DNA from: JACVRW01 sp963813495
Lineage (GTDB): Bacteria; Actinomycetota; Thermoleophilia; Solirubrobacterales; Thermoleophilaceae
Assembly (NCBI GenBank): GCA_963813495.1
Contig: CAWEZC010000005.1
Location: forward strand, 1 to 64,000
Reading direction: 5' to 3'
DNA length: 64,000 nt
Part shown: positions 50,643 through 59,663 of the stretch, piece by piece
Position numbering within the stretch: position 1 is the stretch's first letter
Layout: each line of letters opens with the position of its first letter
Notes under the pieces: model-generated
Told to the model about the DNA's origin: nothing
The model's input: only the letters and a program-made list of their open reading frames with translations
Databases searched by the model: none
Position numbers and translations under genes: made by a program

Positions 50643-51031
50643 GAGCCGGGCGTCCAGATCTTGGAGCGCGCCTTCGCGCGCTCCGCCGCCTCGCGGGTCT
50701 CGGCATCCTCCTGCTGCGGCTGGGCTCCGGGCTGTGCTCCCGGATCGGCTCCCGGCTGGGCCTCGCCGGTCTCCTTGACGTACAGCATCTGCACCTGGGA
50801 CAGGGCGTCCCGGACGGGTGCGAGGGCGTCCTCCGGCAGGAGCGGCAACATCGAGCGGGCGGCATCGATGGCCTTCTTGGCCTCTGCCGGGTCCTTGGCC
50901 TCGGGCACGCTCAGCTTCTGGCCCGCCAGGTTGACCAGCGTGGCCACCGTCTGCACCACCACGTCCTCAACCTTCACCCGGCGCAGAGCGTCGAGCAGCT
51001 GCTCCTCGGTCGGTTCCTGGGGTTGACTCAA
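50639..51031 (-). CDS. DUF1844 domain protein
   Basis: 130 residues from TTG 51031, which has an ideal GGAGGT ribosome-binding site 6 nt upstream and overlaps the GCS2 stop (TTGA). DVVVQTVATLVNLAGQKLSV and AIDAARSMLPLLPEDALAPV are the conserved DUF1844 helices; a Gln/Pro/Ala-rich linker and charged C-terminus (RAKARSKIWTPGS) follow. Function unknown. Lies between a glutamate-ligase-like enzyme and MTA phosphorylase in one unit. Confidence 0.85.
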   Translation of the reverse strand: MSQPQEPTEEQLLDALRRVKVEDVVVQTVATLVNLAGQKLSVPEAKDPAEAKKAIDAARSMLPLLPEDALAPVRDALSQVQMLYVKETGEAQPGADPGAQPGAQPQQEDAETREAAERAKARSKIWTPGS

Positions 51032-52173
51032 GTCTTTACCTCCTCCGCGGCGTACGTGCGCTGGGTCAGCTCCACCTCTGCCGCATAGACCTCTTGGATC
51101 GAAGCACCGTCCCGCAGGGCGCGCTTCTGGCGCTGTGCGCCGTTCTCGTCGGAAAGGGAGGGCTCGATGCCGAGGCCCGCGCGAGCGGGAGCCGTCCACG
51201 CGAGCAGCCGCTCGGCGGCCGCCTCCGCGGGATACTCCTCGGCGCGGGCCAGGTCGATCAGCTTGCCGTCCAGCCCGAAGCGGATGGCCCGCCAGACGTT
51301 CTCTTCGATCAGCCGCCCGGGCGGGTCCTCCAAGGGCACGCCGTCGTCGAAGTCGAGCGCCGCCTGCGCCACGCACGCCGTGATCAGGGCGGCGATTGCC
51401 GTCGAGTCGTCAGCGCTGGTCTGCGCGTCACAGATTCGCATCTCCACCGTGCCGTACGAATGATGGGGCCGCACACTCCACCAGACTTGCGTGAACTCCT
51501 CGATCGAGTGGGTGCGTACCAGGAAGTCGACGTAGTCGGCGTAGGCGCGCCAGCCGCCGAAGGCATCCGGGATACCGCAGCGCGGAAAGCTCTTGGTGAA
51601 GATCTGCGTGCGTGCCGAGTGCAGTCCGGAGTGCCGGCCGTCGAGGAAGGGCGAGTTGGCCGAGATCGCGAGCAGCTCGGGCATCACCGCCCGCAGACGG
51701 TCACACACGCCGATGGCCCGCTCGGCGCCCCTCACCCCCACGTGCACGTGGACGCTGAAGGTGTTGTTGCGCCAGGCCACGTACTGGAGCAGGTCCTCCA
51801 CGCGGCGGTAGTGGTCGGTGTCGATGATCTGCTGCTCCTGCCAGCTGCTCCACGGGTGCGTGCCGGTGGTGGCGAGCTGCGCATCGAGCCGGCCCGCCAG
51901 GGCGAACAACCGCGTGCGCGCCTCCTGCTGGCGGGCCACGGCGTCGGCAAAGTTCTCGCCTCGTCCCGAGCGGATCTCGATCTCGGACCGGATCAGCTCC
52001 CCGGCCACCGACTCGGCCAGCACGGGATCGTCCTGCGCGGCGGCGCGCAGCTCCTCGAAGCGGTGATCGAGCGACAGCGTGCGGGGATCGAGGATGGCGA
52101 ATTCCTCCTCGATTCCGACCGTGAAGTCCGTCGAGGCCTCGAAGACCTCCATGACCCTCGACATGTCGAGCAT
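51028..52173 (-). CDS. Carboxylate-amine ligase (GCS2/YbdK family)
   Basis: 381 residues. TVGIEEEFAILDPRTLSL (ATP/Mg site EEEF), AWRNNTFSVHVHVGVRG, FLDGRHSGLHSARTQIF and SYGTVEMRICDAQTSADDST are GCS2 signatures. Family members ligate Glu to Cys or to other amines with ATP (EgtA, YbdK-type). Whether it makes gamma-glutamylcysteine here is not certain. Followed directly by DUF1844. Confidence 0.9.
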   Translation of the reverse strand: MLDMSRVMEVFEASTDFTVGIEEEFAILDPRTLSLDHRFEELRAAAQDDPVLAESVAGELIRSEIEIRSGRGENFADAVARQQEARTRLFALAGRLDAQLATTGTHPWSSWQEQQIIDTDHYRRVEDLLQYVAWRNNTFSVHVHVGVRGAERAIGVCDRLRAVMPELLAISANSPFLDGRHSGLHSARTQIFTKSFPRCGIPDAFGGWRAYADYVDFLVRTHSIEEFTQVWWSVRPHHSYGTVEMRICDAQTSADDSTAIAALITACVAQAALDFDDGVPLEDPPGRLIEENVWRAIRFGLDGKLIDLARAEEYPAEAAAERLLAWTAPARAGLGIEPSLSDENGAQRQKRALRDGASIQEVYAAEVELTQRTYAAEEVKT

Positions 52174-52183
52174 GGCGGGTTCT

Positions 52184-52876
52184 CTACGTGAGGTAGAAGT
52201 AGAGCGCGTAGAGCAGGTCGACCGCGGGGCTCGAGGTGTGCACGGTCACCTCGGGCGGCACCTGCAGCAGGGCCTCGGAGTAGTTGAAGATGATCTTCAC
52301 GCCCGCCTCCACGAGGTCGTCCGCCACCTCCTGCGCCGCTGCGGTGGGAACCGCGAGCACGCCGACCACGACGTCCTCCTCGCGGATCACCCGCTCGAGA
52401 TCGTCGTAGGGCCGGACGGTCAGGTTCTCGTTGACGCTCACGCCGACCTTCGAGGGGTCCTTGTCGAACAGCGCCACCACGCGGAAGCCGTGGTCGGCGA
52501 AGATGTCCGAGCCGGCGATCGCCTGGCCGAGGTTGCCCGCGCCGAACAGGGCGATGTTGTGCTTGCCCGTGGTGCGCAGGATCTTGCGGATCTGCGAGAC
52601 CAGCGAATCGACGTTGTAGCCGACGCCGCGCTTGCCGAACTTGCCGAAGCCCGACAGGTCGCGGCGGATCTGCGTCGAGTTGACGTGCGTGTAGTCCGCC
52701 AGCTCCTGGGACGAGATCGTCTCCCGGCCCATCTTCTTGGCCTGGGTGAGAACCTGCAGATAGCGCGACAGACGGGCGGCGACGCCAAGCGAGAGCCGCT
52801 CGGACGCCCCCGGCTCGGTGTCCGACCGTGCCGGTTGAAGCCCGACGCCACCCGGTGTGGGGTCGTCGTACCTCAC
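52184..52876 (-). CDS. rex: Redox-sensing transcriptional repressor Rex
   Basis: 230 residues from GTG 52876. Winged HTH ~27-85 (RLSRYLQVLTQAKKMGRETI, HVNSTQIRRDLSGFGKFGKR), NAD(H) Rossmann motif NIALFGAGNLGQAIAG (~108-123), VVALFDKDPSKVG, and domain-swapped C-terminal helix LLYALYFYLT. Senses the NADH/NAD+ ratio. GTGA overlap with the glutaredoxin stop, so the two are made together. I saw no convincing TTGTGA-type Rex site nearby. Confidence 0.96.
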   Translation of the reverse strand: MRYDDPTPGGVGLQPARSDTEPGASERLSLGVAARLSRYLQVLTQAKKMGRETISSQELADYTHVNSTQIRRDLSGFGKFGKRGVGYNVDSLVSQIRKILRTTGKHNIALFGAGNLGQAIAGSDIFADHGFRVVALFDKDPSKVGVSVNENLTVRPYDDLERVIREEDVVVGVLAVPTAAAQEVADDLVEAGVKIIFNYSEALLQVPPEVTVHTSSPAVDLLYALYFYLT

Positions 52877-53124
52877 GAGGAGCTCACTCTATCGAGCCGT
52901 TCGCGCAGCGACCCTTCCTCGACGAAGAACTCGGACAGCTCCTCCCCGTCCATGGCGAGCACCGGGATGCGCTCCCCGTAGCGGCGGTGGAGGACCGGGT
53001 CGAGGGTCACGTCGACCTCTTCGAGCTCGAAGGCATGCTCCGCCCGCACGCGCTCGACCACCGCCCGCGCGTCGTCGCAGAGGTGGCAGCCGGGCTTGCC
53101 ATAGAGGGTGATCACGGGCATCAC
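52873..53124 (-). CDS. Glutaredoxin-like protein
   Basis: 83 residues from GTG 53124 (or ATG 53121). Thioredoxin fold with redox motif CHLC in TLYGKPGCHLCDDARAV and cis-Pro in ERIPVLAMDG. A small soluble thiol-disulfide protein. It shares a 4-nt overlap with rex, tying a thiol redox protein to the NADH sensor. Its start overlaps the 5' region of the divergent antiporter gene. Confidence 0.9.
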   Translation of the reverse strand: MMPVITLYGKPGCHLCDDARAVVERVRAEHAFELEEVDVTLDPVLHRRYGERIPVLAMDGEELSEFFVEEGSLRERLDRVSSS

Positions 53125-53140
53125 TTGTCACCCTAGTGCC

Positions 53141-54718
53141 GTGGAGCACACCGAACTCGTGATCTTCGGCCTGCTGCTGGGCATCGTGACCTTCGCCGTG
53201 CTCGCGCTGGTGCTGCGGGTCCCCTACCCCATCACCCTCGTGCTCGGCGGGCTGGCCGTCGGCTTCGTGCCCGGCATACCGAGCATCGAGCTCGACCCCG
53301 AGCTCGTGCTCCTGATCTTCCTCCCGCCGCTCCTCTACGGCGCCGCCTTCTTCACCTCACTACGCGATCTGCGCCGCCACGCGCGGCCGATCGCGATGCT
53401 CTCGATCGGCGCGGTGCTGGCCACCATGGCGGTGGTCGCGCCGCTGGCTCACTACGTGATCGGGCTCGACTGGGGCCCGGCCTTCGTGCTCGGCGTGATC
53501 GTCTCGCCCACTGACGCGGTCGCCCCGGCCGAGATCATGCGCCGGGTAGGGGCGCCGCGGCGCATGGTCACGATCGTCGAGGGCGAGAACCTGACCAACG
53601 ACTGGACCGCCTTGGTGCTCTACAGGGTCGCCGTCGCCGCGGTGGTCACGGGCTCGTTCTCACTGCTCGAGGCGGGCTTCGAGTTCGTGCTGAGCGGCGT
53701 GGGCGGGCTGGCCGTCGGACTGGTCGCGGGCCGCATCATCCGGGAGCTGCGCCGGCGCATCGACGACCCGCCCACCGAGATCACCATCTCGATCCTCAGC
53801 GGGTATGCGGCCTACCTGCCAGCCGAAGAGCTGGGCTTCTCGGGCGTGATCGCCGCCGTGACGGTAGGCGTCTACATGGGCTGGCACACGCCGGAGCTGA
53901 CCACCGCGGTCATGCGCCTGCAGGGCGTATCGGTATGGGAGATCCTCACCTTCCTGCTCAACGCAGTCCTGTTCCTGCTGATCGGGCTCCAGCTGCCGGC
54001 GATCATCGAGGACCTCGAAGGCGAGTCGGTGGCTGAGCTGCTCGGATGGAGCGCGCTGGTCAGCGCTGCGGTGATCGGCGTCCGGCTGCTCTGGGTGCTC
54101 ACCACGCCCTTCGCGATAAGGGCGCTCGACCGCCGCGCGTCGCAGCGTGGGCGGCGCTCGCGCTGGCAGGAGCGGGTGGTGATCGGCTGGGCCGGGATGC
54201 GCGGATCCGTGTCGCTCGCGGCAGCGCTGGCGATCCCGTTTACGACCGACTCGGGAGCCGCCTTTCCCGATCGCGAGCTGATCATCTTCATCGCCTTCGC
54301 CGTCCTGGTGGTCACACTGGTGGGCCAGGGGCTCACCCTCGGTCCGCTCATCAACCGGCTCGGCATCTGCGACGACGGCGAGGACGAGCGTGAGGAGGTG
54401 GCGGCCCGGACGCGGCTGGCCGAGGCTGCGCTCGAACGCCTCGAGGACGTGCGCGGCGAGGACTGGGTGCGCGACGACACCGTGGAGCGCGTCCGCGGCA
54501 TGTACAACTACCGCCGGCGCCGCTTCTCGGCGCAGCAGGACGGTGACGGAGCCGAATACGAGGAGCGCACCGGGGCCTATACGCGCTTGATGTACGAGCT
54601 CCTCGACGCCCAGCGCGAGGCGCTGATCGGCCTGCGCAACTCCGCGGAGATCAGCGACGAAATCCGGCGCAGGGTCGAGCGCGACCTCGATCTGGAGGAG
54701 TCACGGCTGCAGCCCTAG
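53141..54718 (+). CDS. CPA1 family Na+/H+ antiporter
   Basis: 525 residues from GTG 53141. Twelve or so membrane segments; FLPPLLYGAAFFTSLRDLRR, the ion site region GVIVSPTDAVAPAEIMRRVG followed by EGENLTNDWTALVLYRVAVA, and GWAGMRGSVSLAAALAIPF are CPA1/NhaP-type motifs. A ~125-residue hydrophilic C-terminal tail follows (ICDDGEDEREEVAARTRLAE). Exchanges Na+ or K+ for H+. The stop overlaps the tsaD stop by 4 nt (CTAG). Confidence 0.93.
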   Translation: MEHTELVIFGLLLGIVTFAVLALVLRVPYPITLVLGGLAVGFVPGIPSIELDPELVLLIFLPPLLYGAAFFTSLRDLRRHARPIAMLSIGAVLATMAVVAPLAHYVIGLDWGPAFVLGVIVSPTDAVAPAEIMRRVGAPRRMVTIVEGENLTNDWTALVLYRVAVAAVVTGSFSLLEAGFEFVLSGVGGLAVGLVAGRIIRELRRRIDDPPTEITISILSGYAAYLPAEELGFSGVIAAVTVGVYMGWHTPELTTAVMRLQGVSVWEILTFLLNAVLFLLIGLQLPAIIEDLEGESVAELLGWSALVSAAVIGVRLLWVLTTPFAIRALDRRASQRGRRSRWQERVVIGWAGMRGSVSLAAALAIPFTTDSGAAFPDRELIIFIAFAVLVVTLVGQGLTLGPLINRLGICDDGEDEREEVAARTRLAEAALERLEDVRGEDWVRDDTVERVRGMYNYRRRRFSAQQDGDGAEYEERTGAYTRLMYELLDAQREALIGLRNSAEISDEIRRRVERDLDLEESRLQP

Positions 54719-55722
54719 TGCGGTAGCCGGGCGGCGGCGTCCAGCGCCAGGTAGTCGGGGTAGACCAGCGGCTCCAGGAAGCGGGCGGCGCCCGCGATCA
54801 TCGCCGCGTTGTCCGTGCAGAGCTCCCGGGCGGGGATGTGGACCTCCACGCCGAGCAGCCGCACGGCGGAGCGCAGCTCCGAGTTGGAAGCCACCCCGCC
54901 GCCGATGGCCAGCCGCTTCAGACCCTCGTGTCTGAGGGCCTCGCGCGTGCGGGCGGTGAGGGCCTCGACGATCGCCCGCTGGTATGACGCCGCAAGGTCG
55001 GCCGCGCGCTTCGGCGCGGCGTCGCCGAGGTCGCGTATGCGATAGAGCAGCGAGGTCTTCAGCCCGCTGAAGCTGAAGTCGAGCTCGCCGGGAGCGCTGC
55101 GGGGGAAGTCGAAGGCGCGCGCATCGCCCTCTCGGGCGAGGTTGTCGATGGCGGGCCCCCCGGGATAGCCCAGCCCGAGCAGGCGAGCACCCTTGTCGAA
55201 GGCCTCGCCCGCCGCGTCGTCGAGCGTCTGGCCGAGCACGGTGTAGCTCGCGGGCTGGTCCACCCGGGCGAGGAAGGTATGGCCGCCGCTGGCCACCAGG
55301 CACAGGTAGGGGCACTCGATCGGCTCGGCGCCCAGCGTGCCCGCCACCACGTGCCCGTGCAGATGGTCGACCGCGGTCAGCGGAAGCCGGCGAGCGGCGG
55401 CCAGCGCCTTGGCCGAAGACAGACCCACGAGCAGCGCCCCGATCAGCCCCGGACCGCGGGTGACGGCCACGGCGGCGATCTGGTCCAGCCCCGTACCGGC
55501 CTCCTCCAGGGCGTCGGCGGTCACGGCATCGACCAGTTCGAGATGGTGGCGGGAGGCGATCTCGGGCACCACGCCGCCGTAGCGCGCGTGCAGCAGGCCC
55601 TGCGAGGCGATCACGTTGGACCGGATCTCGCCCTTGGCCGTGACCACCGCGGCGCAGGTGTCGTCGCAGCTCGTCTCGATCGCGAGGATCACGCGGTCGC
55701 GCGGTCCGGAGCCGTCCGCCAC
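54715..55722 (-). CDS. tsaD: tRNA N6-adenosine threonylcarbamoyltransferase TsaD
   Basis: 335 residues from GTG 55722. ILAIETSCDDTCAAVV at the start, metal-binding HLHGHV (~109-114), YLCLVASGGHTFL and the late NAAMIAGAARFLEP match the ASKHA-fold TsaD/Kae1 family. Catalyses the last step of t6A37 synthesis on ANN-reading tRNAs with TsaB and TsaE, all present here. Overlaps the rimI gene by 34 nt. Confidence 0.96.
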   Translation of the reverse strand: MADGSGPRDRVILAIETSCDDTCAAVVTAKGEIRSNVIASQGLLHARYGGVVPEIASRHHLELVDAVTADALEEAGTGLDQIAAVAVTRGPGLIGALLVGLSSAKALAAARRLPLTAVDHLHGHVVAGTLGAEPIECPYLCLVASGGHTFLARVDQPASYTVLGQTLDDAAGEAFDKGARLLGLGYPGGPAIDNLAREGDARAFDFPRSAPGELDFSFSGLKTSLLYRIRDLGDAAPKRAADLAASYQRAIVEALTARTREALRHEGLKRLAIGGGVASNSELRSAVRLLGVEVHIPARELCTDNAAMIAGAARFLEPLVYPDYLALDAAARLPH

Positions 55723-56147
55723 ATGATCAGGGCGTCCTCGCGGTTGTCGTGGTAGTAGGCGCGCCGGCGCCCGGCGGCACGGAAGCCGAAGCGCTCGTAG
55801 AGGCGGATGGCGCCCTCATTGGAGCTTCGGACCTCCAGGGTGTACTGCTCGTTCGGCCTGTCGGCCAGCTCAAAAAGATGCTCGAGGAGGGCGCCGGCGA
55901 TGCCCTGCCGGGTCAGGCGCGGCTCCACCGCCACGTTCATGAGGTGCCAGACCGTGTCGTAGCGCGAGCACACGAGGTAGCCGACCATCTTGCCCTCTCG
56001 GAACGCAGCCAGGCAGATGCCCGCCGGCTTGGAGAGCTCCAGCACGAACATCGCAAGCGACCACGGGGTGGGGAACGCGCGCCGTTCGATGGCGATGACC
56101 TGCGGAAGGTCTGCGTAGGCGAGGCGTCGGATCTCGAGTTCGGTCAC
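55689..56147 (-). CDS. rimI: RimI-type ribosomal protein S18 N-acetyltransferase
   Basis: 152 residues from GTG 56147. GNAT fold with MNVAVEPRLTRQGIAGALLE (acetyl-CoA pyrophosphate loop R-x-G-x-A), EVRSSNEGAIRLYERFGFRA and YYHDNREDALIMW at the end, all classic for RimI. It sits between tsaB and tsaD, as in many bacteria. GTGA overlap with tsaB. Confidence 0.94.
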   Translation of the reverse strand: MTELEIRRLAYADLPQVIAIERRAFPTPWSLAMFVLELSKPAGICLAAFREGKMVGYLVCSRYDTVWHLMNVAVEPRLTRQGIAGALLEHLFELADRPNEQYTLEVRSSNEGAIRLYERFGFRAAGRRRAYYHDNREDALIMWRTAPDRATA

Positions 56148-56809
56148 TGCGGCTTGGCGTCAGGGGCTCGGAGGTAATCGGGGAGGACCTGCTCGGGTTG
56201 CTCGTCCGGCACCTCCAGCGCGAGCCGGCAGACGTGCAGGGCGCGAACCACGTGAGCGCCCGACCCGTCCGGCGCCACCCGGATGCCGGCCGCTTCGAGC
56301 GCCGATCGAAATCGTACCGAGCCATCGCCGGCCGCCAGCGCATCGACGTCCTCCGCCCGCACCCGTTCGCCCAGCTGCTCCGCGGTCGCGGTGAAGGGCG
56401 GCCACACGACGCCCCCGGGTCCGTAGAGCGCCGCGAACAGCTCGCCCCGCTTGGCGTCGATCAGGGCCAGCCGCCAGTCGGCCTCGATGCCCTCCGCCAG
56501 CGCGGCCGGCGAGGACACCGGGCGCAGCGAGAGACCGGCGGCGGTGGCGAGCCCGCGTGCGCTGGCCACACCGATGCGCAGGCCCGTGAAGGCGCCCGGC
56601 CCCACCCCCACGGCGATGGCGTCGAGATCGGCGAAGCCCAGCCCGGAGCGCTCCATCACGTCGGCCACCGCCGGCATCAGCTCCGCCGCGTGCGCCGGGG
56701 GGCGCTCCAGCCGCGCAACAGGGGGAATGACCTCGACGACCCCGCCGGCGCCACCGAGCACGCAGGCGCTCGACGTCGCGGTGGAGGTGTCGAAGCCGAG
56801 CAGGTTCAC
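56144..56809 (-). CDS. tsaB: tRNA threonylcarbamoyladenosine biosynthesis protein TsaB
   Basis: 221 residues from GTG 56809. NLLGFDTSTATSSACVLGG, HAAELMPAVADVMERSGLGF, VGVGPGAFTGLRIGVASARG (the GPGSFTGLR-type motif). ASKHA-fold scaffold partner of TsaD. The open frame extends ~90 nt upstream, but that part lies in tsaE and the GTG overlaps the tsaE stop (GTGA). Confidence 0.95.
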   Translation of the reverse strand: MNLLGFDTSTATSSACVLGGAGGVVEVIPPVARLERPPAHAAELMPAVADVMERSGLGFADLDAIAVGVGPGAFTGLRIGVASARGLATAAGLSLRPVSSPAALAEGIEADWRLALIDAKRGELFAALYGPGGVVWPPFTATAEQLGERVRAEDVDALAAGDGSVRFRSALEAAGIRVAPDGSGAHVVRALHVCRLALEVPDEQPEQVLPDYLRAPDAKPQ

Positions 56810-57213
56810 TCGACGGTTATGCGCCGGCGGTCTCCCCCGGCGTGCTCGAGCCGGACGCGCGCGGCCGGTTGGTCGATCAGCGCACCCGCCACCTCGGGCC
56901 ACTCCAGGAAGGCCACGCGGTCGGGCGTCAGATAGTCGTCCAGCAGAGCGGGGTCCTCGGCGGCCAGCGACCCCAGCCGGTAGAGATCGAGGTGGGCGAC
57001 GTCCGGCCGGCCGCGCAGCACGTGGCCGATCGTAAACGTCGGGCTCGTCACCGGTCCCTCCACGCCGAGGGCCCGGGCGGCGCCCCGCACGAAGGTAGTC
57101 TTGCCACTGCCCAGCTCCCCGCTCACCAGCACCACGTCGCCCGCGCGGAGCCTCTGCGCGAGCTCCGCCCCGGCCGCCTCGGTCTCCTCCGGGGTGAGGG
57201 TCTCGCGCTCCAT
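56806..57213 (-). CDS. tsaE: tRNA threonylcarbamoyladenosine biosynthesis ATPase TsaE
   Basis: 135 residues. P-loop VLVSGELGSGKTTFVRGAAR, switch-I-like VTSPTFTIGHVL, and HLDLYRLGS with EWPEVAG near the end are TsaE signatures. Its ATPase activity resets the TsaBD complex during t6A synthesis. First gene of the tsaE-tsaB-rimI-tsaD block, 17 nt after the uracil-DNA glycosylase gene stop. Confidence 0.95.
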   Translation of the reverse strand: MERETLTPEETEAAGAELAQRLRAGDVVLVSGELGSGKTTFVRGAARALGVEGPVTSPTFTIGHVLRGRPDVAHLDLYRLGSLAAEDPALLDDYLTPDRVAFLEWPEVAGALIDQPAARVRLEHAGGDRRRITVE

Positions 57214-57230
57214 CGCTTTCCGCCCCGTTG

Positions 57231-57905
57231 CTACTCGAAGAGGTTTATTTGCGGTGGCTCGGCCCGCGCCGGCGGCGCGGCGGCCGCGGGCGCCACCGCT
57301 CCGATCGGCACGGGAAGCGGCTCCTCGAGCAGGGCCGGGATGGCGGCGAAGTCCTCGCGCAGCTGACCGAGGGTCCCGGTGGAGCGCAATGCGGCGGCCG
57401 GGTGAAAGAGCGGCAGCACACGGACCGTGCGCGCACCAAGCTCATGCACCTGCGGGCGCCCGTGGACACCGGTGATGCCCCGGTTCGAGCGCGTCAGCAG
57501 CTTGGTGGCGAAGTTCCCCAGCGTGCAGATGACGCGCGGCTCGATCAACTCGACCTGGCGGTGCAGGTATGGCCGGCAGGTCTCGATCTCCTCTGGCTGG
57601 GGATCGCGGTTGCCGGGTGGGCGGCACTTGATGACGTTGGCCACGAAGACGTCCCCGCGTGCCAGCCCGATCTCCTCGATCAGCTGGTCGAGCAGCTTGC
57701 CGGCACGGCCCACGAAGGGCAGGCCCTGCAGATCCTCCTGCTGTCCGGGCGCCTCGCCCACGAACATCAGATCGGCATCGGCGTTCCCGGACCCGAACAC
57801 CACCTTGGTCCGGGTCTGGTGCAGGGGGCAGCGTAGGCACCCGGAGGCCTCGTGGTAGAGGGCCACGAGCTCCTCGCGCCGCTCGTCTGCCGGTCGCGAC
57901 TGCAT
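57231..57905 (-). CDS. Family 4 uracil-DNA glycosylase (4Fe-4S)
   Basis: 224 residues from ATG 57905. CLRCPLHQTRTKVVFGSGNA with two cluster Cys, catalytic motif GEAPGQQEDLQGLPFVGRAG, VIKCRPPGNRDPQPEEIETC with two more Cys (cluster ligands), and LFHPAAALRS. C-terminal Ala/Pro-rich tail ending PPQINLFE, possibly a beta-clamp-binding QINLFE-like peptide. Removes uracil from DNA. Confidence 0.95.
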   Translation of the reverse strand: MQSRPADERREELVALYHEASGCLRCPLHQTRTKVVFGSGNADADLMFVGEAPGQQEDLQGLPFVGRAGKLLDQLIEEIGLARGDVFVANVIKCRPPGNRDPQPEEIETCRPYLHRQVELIEPRVICTLGNFATKLLTRSNRGITGVHGRPQVHELGARTVRVLPLFHPAAALRSTGTLGQLREDFAAIPALLEEPLPVPIGAVAPAAAAPPARAEPPQINLFE

Positions 57906-57999
57906 CACCGAGAGCCTACGTACCGGTGTCGACGGAGCCAAGCGCAAGTATCCTCATTGGGCAGGCCGCTACCGCACCCGGAGTGGACCGGCAGGTTGG

Positions 58000-58809
58000 A
58001 TGGACTCGAACTCAGAACAACAGCACGGGCTTCCCGGCGCCGCCGGCGGCGCGCGCCTGGCCGTCATCGGCGCCGGTCGCCTGGGCACGGCGCTCACCGC
58101 TGCGTTGCGTGAATCCGGGATCGAGGTCACCGGGCCGCTTCGGCGCGGAGAGCACCCGGAGCGCTGCGCCGCCGTGATCCTGTGCGTGCCCGACACGGAG
58201 ATCGCCTCTGCCGCCGCAACGGTGTCCGGCGCCGCTCCGCTCCTGGGCCACACGAGCGGCGCCACGCCGCTGAGGGCCATGGAGGGCCCCGGCACGGCGG
58301 GAGCGGGGCTGTTCGGCCTTCATCCGCTCCAGACCTTCACCGCCACCGCGCCGCCCGGAGGGGCGCTGGACGCGTTCGCCGGTGCCGGCTGCGCCATCGC
58401 CGGATCGACGCCAGAGGCGCTCGCCTACGCCGCCTTCCTCGCCCGCCGCCTGGGCATGACCGCCTTCGAGATCGACGACGAGGGCCGCGCTGCGTACCAC
58501 GCCGCGGCCTCCGTGGCCTCCAACTTCCTCGTGACTCTGCAGGCGGCGGCGGAGAGCATCGCGGCCGGTGCGGGCCTCGACCCCCACGAGGCCCGGGCGC
58601 TCCTCGTGCCGCTGCTGCGGCGCACGGTCGAGAACCTGGCCGAGCTCGGGCCGGAGGGCGCGCTGACCGGCCCCGTGGCGCGCGGCGACCACGCGACGGT
58701 GGAGGCCCAGCGCGCGGCGGTGGAGGACGCGGCGCCGCACCTGCTCGATCTGTTCGACGAACTCGTTCATCACACGCGCTCGCTCGCCGGGCGCAGGGTG
58801 CCGGCATGA
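58000..58809 (+). CDS. Rossmann/DUF2520 protein, possible ketopantoate reductase (PanG-like)
   Basis: 269 residues from ATG 58000. NAD(P)-binding motif LAVIGAGRLGTALTAALRES, then VILCVPDTEIASAAATV and LLGHTSGATPLRAM; DUF2520 half has GLFGLHPLQTF and AAYHAAASVASNFLVTLQAA, with a conserved Lys/Asn-like region of the 6PGDH-type C-terminal domain. Its ATGA overlap with panC in a pantothenate operon and absence of a panE gene in the operon suggest it is the ketopantoate reductase, as proposed for DUF2520 proteins. Inference from context. Confidence 0.82.
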   Translation: MDSNSEQQHGLPGAAGGARLAVIGAGRLGTALTAALRESGIEVTGPLRRGEHPERCAAVILCVPDTEIASAAATVSGAAPLLGHTSGATPLRAMEGPGTAGAGLFGLHPLQTFTATAPPGGALDAFAGAGCAIAGSTPEALAYAAFLARRLGMTAFEIDDEGRAAYHAAASVASNFLVTLQAAAESIAAGAGLDPHEARALLVPLLRRTVENLAELGPEGALTGPVARGDHATVEAQRAAVEDAAPHLLDLFDELVHHTRSLAGRRVPA

Positions 58810-59663
58810 GAGTGGCCCGCACGGTGCCGGCACTCCGTGACGCGCTCGCCCCCGAACGGCGCGCGGAGCGCACGATCGGGCTGGTGCCGACCATGGGGTA
58901 CTTCCACGACGGACACCGGTCGCTGATGCGCCGGGCTCGCCAGGACTGCGACGTCGTGGTCGTCTCGCTGTTCGTGAATCCCGCCCAGTTCCGCCCGGGC
59001 GAGGATCTCGCCGGCTACCCGCGTGACGAGGAGCGGGACCTCGCCACGGCCGAGGCCGAGGGCATCGACGTGCTGTTCGTCCCGTCCGTCGAGGAGGTCT
59101 ATCCCGAGGGCTTCGACGTGACGGTCCAGGTGGGCGGGCTCACCGGCGTGCTGGACGGCGATCCGCGCTGGCGCGGGCCCGAGCACTTCGCGGGCATGGC
59201 CACGGTCGTGACCAAGCTCTTCAACATGGCCGGCCCCGACGTGGCCTACTTCGGCCAGAAGGACGCCCAGCAGGCGCTCGTGGTGCGCAAGCTGGTGCGT
59301 GACCTGAACCTGCCCGTGCGGATCGAGGTCTGTCCCACCATTCGCGATCCCGACGGCCTCGCCCTCAGCTCGCGGAACGCCTACCTGTCCGCCGAGGAAC
59401 GCGAACGCGCCCTCGCTCTCAACCGGGCTCTGGACGCCGCGCAGCGCACCGTGGCGGGCGGCGTGCTCGACGGAGACGCGGTGCTGGCGGCCGCCCGGAC
59501 AGAGCTGGAGCGCGCGGGCGTCGAGCCGGAGTATCTCGAGCTGCGCTCGCTCGGCGACCTCTCCCCCGCCAAGCGGGTGAATGGCTCCACCCTTCTGGCT
59601 GTGGCTGCCCGCGTGGGCCGCGCACGGCTGATCGACAACGCGATACTCGGAGGCTCCACATGA
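58806..59663 (+). CDS. panC: Pantoate-beta-alanine ligase
   Basis: 285 residues from ATG 58806 (ATGA overlap). TIGLVPTMGYFHDGHRSLMR carries the H-x-G-H nucleotide motif (usually MGALHEGH), VVVSLFVNPAQFRPGEDL, GPDVAYFGQKDAQQALVVRK, DPDGLALSSRNAYLS. Ligates pantoate and beta-alanine with ATP to give pantothenate. panB follows with another 4-nt overlap. panD is not in the window. Confidence 0.96.
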   Translation: MRVARTVPALRDALAPERRAERTIGLVPTMGYFHDGHRSLMRRARQDCDVVVVSLFVNPAQFRPGEDLAGYPRDEERDLATAEAEGIDVLFVPSVEEVYPEGFDVTVQVGGLTGVLDGDPRWRGPEHFAGMATVVTKLFNMAGPDVAYFGQKDAQQALVVRKLVRDLNLPVRIEVCPTIRDPDGLALSSRNAYLSAEERERALALNRALDAAQRTVAGGVLDGDAVLAAARTELERAGVEPEYLELRSLGDLSPAKRVNGSTLLAVAARVGRARLIDNAILGGST

